Assembly: GCF_009696145.1 (NCBI RefSeq)
Contig: NZ_VUMO01000013.1
Coordinates: forward strand, 1 to 59,394
From: Pseudoramibacter porci
GTDB taxonomy: Bacteria; Bacillota; Clostridia; Eubacteriales; Eubacteriaceae
Reading direction: 5' to 3'
DNA: 59,394 nt
This document shows positions 53,620-59,394 of this stretch, piece by piece. The position numbers and the translations under genes are program-made. The notes under the pieces were generated by a model that did no database searches, was not told the origin of the DNA, and was given only the letters and a program-made list of their open reading frames with translations. Position 1 is the stretch's first letter. Every line of letters begins with the position of its first letter.

Positions 53620-53964
53620 ATGACAAAAATTGAAGCCATTGTGCGGGAAGAAGTTTATCAGGATCTGCTGGACGCGCTGAAATCCGTGGATATTCACGGC
53701 ATCACCGTGTCCCAGGTCATGGGCTGCGGCACCCAAAAGGGCTACACCCGCGTGGTCCGCGGTTCAAAGGTAGATATCAACATGCTGCCCAAAATCAAAT
53801 TTGAAATCGTCGTGTCCAGCGATGCTTTTGCCGACGAGGTCGTCCGCATTATCCGCAAAACAGCGGTTACCGGACAGCCAGGCGACGGAAAAATCTTTGT
53901 TTACGATTTAAAGGATGTGATTCGCATCCGCACCAACGAACACGGTGTCGACGCGATCAATTAA
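53620..53964 (+). CDS. glnK: PII signalling protein (GlnK/GlnB)
   Basis: 114 residues. Binds ATP/ADP and 2-oxoglutarate and blocks Amt when nitrogen is ample. N-terminal KIEAIVREEVYQDLLDAL, T-loop GCGTQKGYTRVVRGSKVDI and the C-terminal motif TGQPGDGKIFVYDL. The T-loop has valine at position 51 where uridylylated PII proteins have tyrosine, so control by uridylylation at that site is not possible. It is 21 bases downstream of amt. Confidence 0.94.
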   Translation: MTKIEAIVREEVYQDLLDALKSVDIHGITVSQVMGCGTQKGYTRVVRGSKVDINMLPKIKFEIVVSSDAFADEVVRIIRKTAVTGQPGDGKIFVYDLKDVIRIRTNEHGVDAIN

Positions 53965-53980
53965 ATCGACCATCAAAAAA

Positions 53981-54020
53981 ACTGCTGTGGGGTTAACGCT
54001 CCGCAGCAGTTTTTGTTTTT
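53981..54020 (+). terminator. Intrinsic terminator of amt-glnK
   Basis: ACTGCTG pairs with CAGCAGT, with an imperfect inner loop, followed by TTTTGTTTTT. It lies about 17 bases past the glnK stop. Confidence 0.8.
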
Positions 54021-54038
54021 GCGCTTATTTTTTTAATC

Positions 54039-55742
54039 TTACATCGATTCCGGTGCGCTGACGCCGAGAATGCCGAGCACATTTTCGAGCACCTGTCTGG
54101 TCGCGAGGATCAGCTTCAGTCTGGCATGCATCAGCTTCGCGTCGTCCACACGGACACGGCAGTCGTTGTAAAACGCGTGGAAGGCCGAGGCCAATTCCTG
54201 TCCGTAATGCACCATCCGAGACGGATCGTTCTTGCGTTCCGCCTGGACAATCGTATTCGGCAGATCGGACATGACTTCGAGCAGTTCCATTTCCTTCGGA
54301 TGGGTCAGCAGGCTCAAATCTGCCGGCGCGTCCAAATCCACTTCGCCGCCGAGCTGTCTTAAAATGCTGCAGATGCGCGCGTGGGCGTACTGCATGTAGA
54401 ACACCGGGTTTTCGTTGGATTCCTGAATGGCCAGGTCGAGGTCGAAGTCAAAGTGGGAATCCGGTGAACGCAGGTTGAAGAACACGCGGGCCGCGTCGGT
54501 CCCGACCATTGTCAAAAGCTCCGACAGGCCGATGGCCTTGCCCTGGCGCTTGGACATCCGAATCGGTTCGCCGTCCTTGATGAGGCGAACGAGCTGCATC
54601 GTCACGACGTGGAGCCGGGAATCGTCTTCTCCGGCCGCCCGGATCGCCGCCTTTAGTCTAGCGATGTGCCCGTGATGGTCGGCGCCCCAAACGTTAACCG
54701 CGCGGTCGAACTTCCGGGTCTGGAGTTTGTTCAGATGGTAGGCGATATCGCCCATGAAATAGGTCGGCAGACCGTTCTGACGGATCAGCACGTCGTCCTT
54801 TTCGCAGCCGTAATCTGTCGTCTTGAACCAGGTCGCGCCGTCCTTTTCGTAGGTCGCGCCCTTGTCCTTTAACAGTTTCAATGCCCGTTCGATTTCGCCG
54901 TCGTCGTACATGCTCTGTTCCGAGAACCAGACGTCGTAGTGTACGCCGTACTTGGCCATATCGGTGTGCATCTGTTTGAGGTTGACGTTCAGCGCGAAAT
55001 CGATCAGCTTGCGCTTGCGGGTGTCGTCGTCTTCGTCGAGCAGACCCACAACCTGATCCTTTCCGCCCTGATCCGCGATGTATTCCTGGACCCGTTCCAT
55101 AATGTCTTTGCCCTGGTAGCCGTCTTCTGGGAAAGGCACGTCCAGACCCATGGCCTGCTTAAATCGCGCGTCGAGGGAGTCCCCGAATTTCGCGATCTGA
55201 TTGCCGGCGTCGTTGACGTAGAATTCGCGGGTCACGTCGTAGCCCGTCCAGGCCGCGATTTCAGCGAGCACGTCGCCGATCGCACCGCCTCTGGCGTTGC
55301 CGATGTGCATCGGGCCCGTCGGGTTGGCGGAAACGAATTCCAGATTGTAGGTCAGTCCCTTGTGGCCTTCGGTGCGGCCGTAATCCTTCCCCATGGATTC
55401 CACTTCGCCGATGACGTCATAATGCCAGGCTGGATCCAGCGTAAAGTTGATAAACCCAGGGCCGGCGATGTCGACCTTCGACACAATGCCCTTGAGATTG
55501 GCGTCGGCCTTCAGCTGTTCGGTAAGGGCTTCGGCAATTTTACGCGGCGCCATGTGGGCTTCCTTCGGCAGCTGCATCGCCACATTCGTCGAGTAGTCGC
55601 CAAATTTCGCTTCGCGGGGCACTTCCAGCTGCACGTCCGGCTGGTGCTCGATCTGAAAGGCACCGGCCGACACCGCGGATTTGACCGCGTCTGCTGCCGC
55701 CTGTTTCAACTTATTTTCTATTTTCTCTCTGATATAGGTCAT
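54039..55742 (-). CDS. argS: Arginyl-tRNA synthetase
   Basis: 567 residues. Class I synthetase with an N-terminal additional domain, the HIGH-type motif in TGPMHIGNARGG and the KMSKS-type IRMSKRQGKAIG, and the C-terminal anticodon domain (about 440-567). The ATG at 55742 has AGAGGAG; a TTG codon just before it is not needed. The DUF1934 gene lies 23 bases upstream, the same pairing as ywiB-argS in Bacillus. Confidence 0.96.
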   Translation of the reverse strand: MTYIREKIENKLKQAAADAVKSAVSAGAFQIEHQPDVQLEVPREAKFGDYSTNVAMQLPKEAHMAPRKIAEALTEQLKADANLKGIVSKVDIAGPGFINFTLDPAWHYDVIGEVESMGKDYGRTEGHKGLTYNLEFVSANPTGPMHIGNARGGAIGDVLAEIAAWTGYDVTREFYVNDAGNQIAKFGDSLDARFKQAMGLDVPFPEDGYQGKDIMERVQEYIADQGGKDQVVGLLDEDDDTRKRKLIDFALNVNLKQMHTDMAKYGVHYDVWFSEQSMYDDGEIERALKLLKDKGATYEKDGATWFKTTDYGCEKDDVLIRQNGLPTYFMGDIAYHLNKLQTRKFDRAVNVWGADHHGHIARLKAAIRAAGEDDSRLHVVTMQLVRLIKDGEPIRMSKRQGKAIGLSELLTMVGTDAARVFFNLRSPDSHFDFDLDLAIQESNENPVFYMQYAHARICSILRQLGGEVDLDAPADLSLLTHPKEMELLEVMSDLPNTIVQAERKNDPSRMVHYGQELASAFHAFYNDCRVRVDDAKLMHARLKLILATRQVLENVLGILGVSAPESM

Positions 55743-55765
55743 CAATACTCCTCTTTACCTTTAAC

Positions 55766-56215
55766 TTATTTTCGTTCCTTGACCTCGATGTCCATCGTGT
55801 TGGCGGTCACTTCCTGCCCATTGGAGGAAATGATGTAGTCCAGATGCACGTGAAGGGGACCTAAAATGTCGTCCCATTCGATTTCAATCTGCCGCGTATC
55901 GATCGACATCGGCACTTCCCCGAGGGGCGTCTTGTAAACAGCCATACAGCTGCTGCCCGTTTCAAACTCCATCATACTGTTGATCGTCCCGAGACGGATC
56001 ACCGACACCTTGTCCGATTCGATGCGGACGGTGGTCGTCGTACCGGACATGCCGGAGACTTCTGTCTCCTGATAGTTCAGGCAGGGGGTTTCCCCTTCCC
56101 AGACCAGATCGCCCTCGGTCATGAATTCGGTCCGTTCTGTCTCGCCTTCAACCGCAGATTGGCTGACCACTGTCAGCCAAACCGGCCGCGCCGGCTTTTT
56201 TTCACGCACGTTCAT
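55766..56215 (-). CDS. DUF1934 (YwiB-like) beta-barrel protein
   Basis: 149 residues. A small lipocalin-like barrel of unknown function, often beside argS. Visible: ACDE-type segment LVWEGETPCLNYQETEVSGM and MEFETGSSCMAVYKTPLGE. The ATG at 56215 has AGGAGG 5 bases upstream; a GTG directly before it is too close. Family assignment by pattern and position. Confidence 0.82.
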   Translation of the reverse strand: MNVREKKPARPVWLTVVSQSAVEGETERTEFMTEGDLVWEGETPCLNYQETEVSGMSGTTTTVRIESDKVSVIRLGTINSMMEFETGSSCMAVYKTPLGEVPMSIDTRQIEIEWDDILGPLHVHLDYIISSNGQEVTANTMDIEVKERK

Positions 56216-56245
56216 CACGGCCTCCTTTTCTGTTTAATCTCGCTT

Positions 56246-57310
56246 TTACTTTAATGTGTAATCCGTCACTTTCTTGCGTTTTGCAGTCTGAATCAGCCGT
56301 TCGACCAATTCGCTGTAGCCCACACCCATATTGCCCCACATCATCGGATACATGCTGATATCCGTGAAGCCGGGCATGGTGTTGACTTCGTTGATATAAA
56401 GCTCGCCGGTATCCCGATCGACAAAGAAGTCCGCACGGGTCGGCCCTGCCCCGTCAATGGCGGCAAAGGCGTCGTGGGCGTAGGCACGGATCTTTGCAAT
56501 AGTGGCGCTGTCAATTTCAGCTGGGATGACAATTTTCGAATCCTGATCGTCGGCGTACTTCGCTTCGTAATCGTAGAATTCCTTGCTGGCGACGACTTCT
56601 CCCGGCAATGTCGTTTGAATCTCACCGTCTTCCTCGAGTACCGCACATTCAACTTCTCTCGCGTTCACAGCCTTTTCAATTAAAATTTTGGAATCGTACT
56701 GCAGCGCATTGTCGACCCCGGCCAGAAATTCCACCCGGTCGTGGGCCTTGGTGATCCCCACCGAAGAGCCCATGTTCACCGGCTTGATGAATACCGGATA
56801 ACCGAGCTGCGCTTCGCTGTCTTTGACCAACCCGTCTTGATTCTTTCGCCAGTCTCTATCGTAAAAATAAATGTAAGGCACAACTGGAATGCCAGCGCGT
56901 TCAAACAAAATCTTCGAGACCACCTTGTCCATCCCGACGGCGGAGGCCAGCACCCCACAACCGACGTAAGGCTTGTTCATCATTTCAAAGACGCCCTGAA
57001 TCGTGCCGTCTTCACCCATCGGGCCGTGCATCATCGGCCAGAACAAATCGATGCTCTGAATGAGCGGATCGGTAAATACCGAAAAATCCGTCCGGAGATG
57101 ATCGGTGTCCTGTTCCCAGGAGCCGTCCGGCAGTTTATCCCAATCTCCAGTATAAATCATCCAGCGACCGTCTTTTGTGATCCCGATCGTCACCACATCA
57201 TATTTGTCTAAGTCAATAACTTTTAATACGTTATACGCGGAAACCCGTGCCACTTCATGTTCGCCCGACTGACCGCCAAATACGAGCCCTAATTTGATTT
57301 TATCTGGCAT
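56246..57310 (-). CDS. ddl: D-alanine--D-alanine ligase
   Basis: 354 residues, ATP-grasp. Makes the peptidoglycan dipeptide. GGQSGEHEVARVSA, HGPMGEDGTIQGVFE, KPVNMGSSVGITKA and EVNTMPGFTDISMYP. The position three residues after NMGSSVG etc. gives no clear sign of D-Ala-D-Lac specificity. The ATG at 57310 has AAGGAG; the longer frame to 57424 lacks a site. Confidence 0.93.
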   Translation of the reverse strand: MPDKIKLGLVFGGQSGEHEVARVSAYNVLKVIDLDKYDVVTIGITKDGRWMIYTGDWDKLPDGSWEQDTDHLRTDFSVFTDPLIQSIDLFWPMMHGPMGEDGTIQGVFEMMNKPYVGCGVLASAVGMDKVVSKILFERAGIPVVPYIYFYDRDWRKNQDGLVKDSEAQLGYPVFIKPVNMGSSVGITKAHDRVEFLAGVDNALQYDSKILIEKAVNAREVECAVLEEDGEIQTTLPGEVVASKEFYDYEAKYADDQDSKIVIPAEIDSATIAKIRAYAHDAFAAIDGAGPTRADFFVDRDTGELYINEVNTMPGFTDISMYPMMWGNMGVGYSELVERLIQTAKRKKVTDYTLK

Positions 57311-57386
57311 TGTAATCTCCTTGTCATTTTCATATAAAGATTTTGTTTCATTATACCCTTTTTCCCCGCGTTTGAATACCAAAAAA

Positions 57387-57419
57387 AGAAAACCCCAAAT
57401 GGTTTTCCGGGGTTTTCTG
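57387..57419 (-). terminator. Intrinsic terminator of the phosphohexomutase gene
   Basis: Minus strand AAAACCCC pairs with GGGGTTTT, followed by CTTTTTTT. It ends about 12 bases past the stop. Confidence 0.85.
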
Positions 57420-57430
57420 CGCAAATGGCG

Positions 57431-59119
57431 TTATTGAGGCAGGCACGCGTTGACGGCTTCTTTAATTTCCGCCAGCTTCGCTTCCGCATCTTCCGGGCTC
57501 TTGCCCTTGACGGAATAGTAAATCTTGATTTTCGGTTCCGTCCCGGACGGGCGGATCGCGTACCACGAATCTTCGTTGAAGATGAATTTGAGAACGTTGG
57601 AAACCGGCAGGTCGATGCCTGACGTTTCGCCGGTTTTCACGTTGGTGCAGACCTGTGATTGATAGTCGTCAAATTCGACGAGTTCCGCGTCAGCGAAATG
57701 ATCGAAGTGATCCGCACGGAAAGCGTCCATGATCTTCGCGATCTGGGCCTTGCCTTCGATGCCGTCGAGCTCAATGGACTGAATCGTTTCGAGGAAGTAG
57801 CCGAATTTCTTGTACAGCGCCTGGAGTGCGTCGTACAACGTCATGCCCCGTTCTTTGTAATACTGGGCCATTTCGACGACGAGGGCCGACGCGACGACCG
57901 CATCTTTATCTCTCGCATAGTCGCCGGCCAGGGCGCCGTAGCTTTCTTCGTAGCCCATGACAAAAGTATGTTCGCCGGACGCCTTCCACTGTGTCATCTT
58001 TTCGCCGATGTATTTAAAGCCGGTGAGCACGTTGTAAACCGCCGCGCCGTAGGATTTGGCAATGACCGCGCCGAATTCGCTGGTGACGATCGTCTTGACA
58101 ATGGCCTTATTGTCCGGCCAGTCTCTGGATTTGAGCATGTAGTCGACGAGAAGGCCGCCGGTCTGGTTGCCGGTGAGGACCGCGTAACTGCCGTCGGGCT
58201 TGTGGCAGCAGACGCCGAGGCGGTCTGCATCTGGGTCCGTCCCGAAAATGATGTCCGCGCCTTCCTTTTCTGCCATTTCAATTGCGAGGTCAAAAACCGC
58301 TTTTTCTTCCGGATTAGGCTTTGCCACCGTCGGGAAATCACCGTCCGGCTGTTCTTGTTCTTTGACCACGGTCACATTTTCGTAGCCCAATTCTTTCAGT
58401 ACACGGCGCACCGGAATGTTGCCCGAACCGTGGAGCGGGGTGTAAATAATTTTTAAGTCGCTGCCCGGATTGGCCTTAGCCACGCCCTTGACCGCTTCGA
58501 TATAGGCGTCGTCCACTTCTTTCGGGACGGTAATGATGTGCGGATCGTTGTCCGCCGCCAGCTTCACTGAGAAATAATCCGTAACGGTATGAATCTGTTC
58601 GACGACGCCGGCCGCGACCGCTTCGGTGATCTGGCCGCCGTCCGGGCCGTAGACCTTGTAGCCATTGTAAATCTTTGTATTGTGAGACGCTGTAATGACG
58701 ATGCCGGCCGCAGTTTTCAAATGGCGCACGGTGAAGGACAGCACCGGCACCGGACGCAGGCTGTCGTACAAATAAGCGTTGATGCCGTTGGCTGCGAGCA
58801 CCTGGGCAGACACCTGCGCAAATTCCTTCGAAAAATGTCTGGAATCGTAAGCGATGGCGACGCCCTTTTCAGCGTTGGCCGGGTCTTCTTTCAAGAGATA
58901 CTGCGCCAAGCCCTGAGTCGCCCGCGCGACGACGTAAATATTGATGCGGTTGGTCCCCATGCCGATCTTACCGCGCATACCGGCTGTCCCAAAGGACAGC
59001 TCCGTGTAAAAGCGATCTTCGAGTTCTTTTTCATCTGTGATCGCGCTCAGTTCCTTCTTAATATTCTGATCGTACTGGCCAAAATCGAGCCATTTCTGCA
59101 AATTGGTTTTATAATCCAT
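57431..59119 (-). CDS. pgm: Phosphoglucomutase / phosphomannomutase
   Basis: 562 residues. Alpha-D-phosphohexomutase with four domains: N-terminal FGTAGMRGKIG, the phosphoserine loop TASHNTKIYNGYKVYG, metal loop GTDPDADRLG, sugar loop GYEESYG, and C-terminal phosphate site RPSGTEPKIKIYY. The length and TAGMRG match the PGM2/PgcA type that interconverts glucose-1- and glucose-6-phosphate. The ATG at 59119 has AAGGAG. Confidence 0.94.
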   Translation of the reverse strand: MDYKTNLQKWLDFGQYDQNIKKELSAITDEKELEDRFYTELSFGTAGMRGKIGMGTNRINIYVVARATQGLAQYLLKEDPANAEKGVAIAYDSRHFSKEFAQVSAQVLAANGINAYLYDSLRPVPVLSFTVRHLKTAAGIVITASHNTKIYNGYKVYGPDGGQITEAVAAGVVEQIHTVTDYFSVKLAADNDPHIITVPKEVDDAYIEAVKGVAKANPGSDLKIIYTPLHGSGNIPVRRVLKELGYENVTVVKEQEQPDGDFPTVAKPNPEEKAVFDLAIEMAEKEGADIIFGTDPDADRLGVCCHKPDGSYAVLTGNQTGGLLVDYMLKSRDWPDNKAIVKTIVTSEFGAVIAKSYGAAVYNVLTGFKYIGEKMTQWKASGEHTFVMGYEESYGALAGDYARDKDAVVASALVVEMAQYYKERGMTLYDALQALYKKFGYFLETIQSIELDGIEGKAQIAKIMDAFRADHFDHFADAELVEFDDYQSQVCTNVKTGETSGIDLPVSNVLKFIFNEDSWYAIRPSGTEPKIKIYYSVKGKSPEDAEAKLAEIKEAVNACLPQ

Positions 59120-59181
59120 TTTGAACTCCTTCACTAATAGATTGATTTGAAATGTTTTGTCAATGTTAGTCGGTTACAATT

Positions 59182-59210
59182 ATTATAAATCAAAGCTTAT
59201 CGATACACAA
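59182..59210 (-). promoter_or_regulatory. pgm promoter
   Basis: Minus strand -35 TTGTGT (59205-59210), spacer 17, -10 TATAAT (59182-59187), about 60 bases before the ATG. Confidence 0.6.
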
Positions 59211-59235
59211 GAATAAAGCGCCGGGTTTTGAGCGT

Positions 59236-59267
59236 AAAAATGCACGCTTCTAAATGAGAAGCGTGCA
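59236..59267 (-). terminator. Intrinsic terminator of a gene beyond the right edge
   Basis: TGCACGCTTCT and AGAAGCGTGCA form a perfect 11-bp stem with five-base loop. On the minus strand TTTTT follows, so it probably ends a gene lying to the right of the window. Confidence 0.75.
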
Positions 59268-59313
59268 TCAGACTGTAGACAAAGTCTAGGGCAAACGCTC
59301 TAGGCTTTGTTTA
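59241..59313 (+). repeat. Hairpin-linker-hairpin repeat, right copy
   Basis: Hairpin (59241-59267), linker TCAGACTGTAGACAAA (59268-59283), then hairpin AAAGTCTAG with CTAGGCTTT (59281-59308, one wobble) and GTTTATT. The linker is identical to the reverse complement of 112-127 at the left edge. The stems differ in sequence. The remaining bases to 59394 hold no gene I can support. Confidence 0.55.
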
Positions 59314-59394
59314 TTATCGCAATCATTTTTCACCTGTTGCCATACAACCGTGGTAAAATAGCAATAATAGAAACAGGCCATGCATTCAGTAAGC

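Noticed and set aside
1-59394. CRISPR arrays, tRNA or rRNA genes
   Set aside because: No regularly spaced direct repeats, no cloverleaf-like sequences with CCA/TTCRANNC and no rRNA segments were seen on either strand.

Overview
The window looks like chromosome of an anaerobic low-to-mid-GC Firmicute (class Clostridia). An acetogen-like member of the Eubacteriaceae or a relative is my guess. The support is a complete anaerobic (cobalt-early) corrinoid pathway, Hcp, an electron-bifurcating-type D-lactate dehydrogenase subunit, a ferredoxin-flavodoxin fusion, AGGAGG-type ribosome sites and a resident tet(W) mobilizable transposon. No rRNA, tRNA or CRISPR was seen, so the genus is inference only.

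Layout. (1) 166-1578: an FAD-linked lactate/glycolate dehydrogenase on the minus strand, with a palindromic operator candidate upstream. (2) About 1735-12885: an 11-kb mobilizable transposon of the Tn4451/TnpX kind. It carries tet(W) with its leader peptide and attenuator, a SAM methyltransferase, a sigma-like/HTH pair, MobC and a relaxase, a Cys-rich VLP protein, RepA, a DnaC-like ATPase, TnpW and a large serine recombinase. It sits between the dehydrogenase and the end of the corrinoid operon. (3) 12937-34822: a minus-strand tetrapyrrole/corrinoid superoperon of 23 genes, read right to left: cbiA, pduX, cbiC, cbiL, cbiD, cbiE, cbiT, plsC, hemA, a precorrin-2 dehydrogenase gene, hemC, cobA-hemD, hemB, hemL, cbiK, cbiF, cbiG, cbiH, cbiJ, cbiP, cbiB, cobD, cobU. 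Together they take glutamyl-tRNA to adenosylcobinamide-phosphate/GDP, with cobalt inserted early by CbiK and the aminopropanol linker made by PduX and CobD. The lower-ligand and final assembly genes (cobT, cobS, a phosphatase, the adenosyltransferase) are not in the window. (4) 34987-37956: the CbiMNQO cobalt importer feeding this pathway. (5) 38376-45708: a HAD phosphatase, an EFR1-type flavodoxin/ferredoxin, NAD synthetase, a striking cluster of DnaA boxes, CTP synthase and an FGGY sugar kinase. (6) 45863-49834, plus strand: exonuclease III, a TatD nuclease, the AzlCD amino-acid exporter, a small secreted basic protein and a HAD phosphatase. (7) 49837-59119: a flavoprotein, Hcp, Amt/PII ammonium transport, ArgS, a DUF1934 protein, D-Ala-D-Ala ligase and a phosphohexomutase.

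Most notable signals: a tandem, same-strand cluster of DnaA boxes at 42198-42417 with no dnaA nearby (a candidate replication origin or DnaA-titration site); corrinoid control regions that carry palindromes and a structured leader but no visible cobalamin riboswitch; intrinsic terminators in the amt and pyrG leaders and between cbiN and cbiQ; a methyltransferase whose N-terminus resembles an unrelated small element protein; and a 16-base hairpin-flanked repeat found at both ends of the window.
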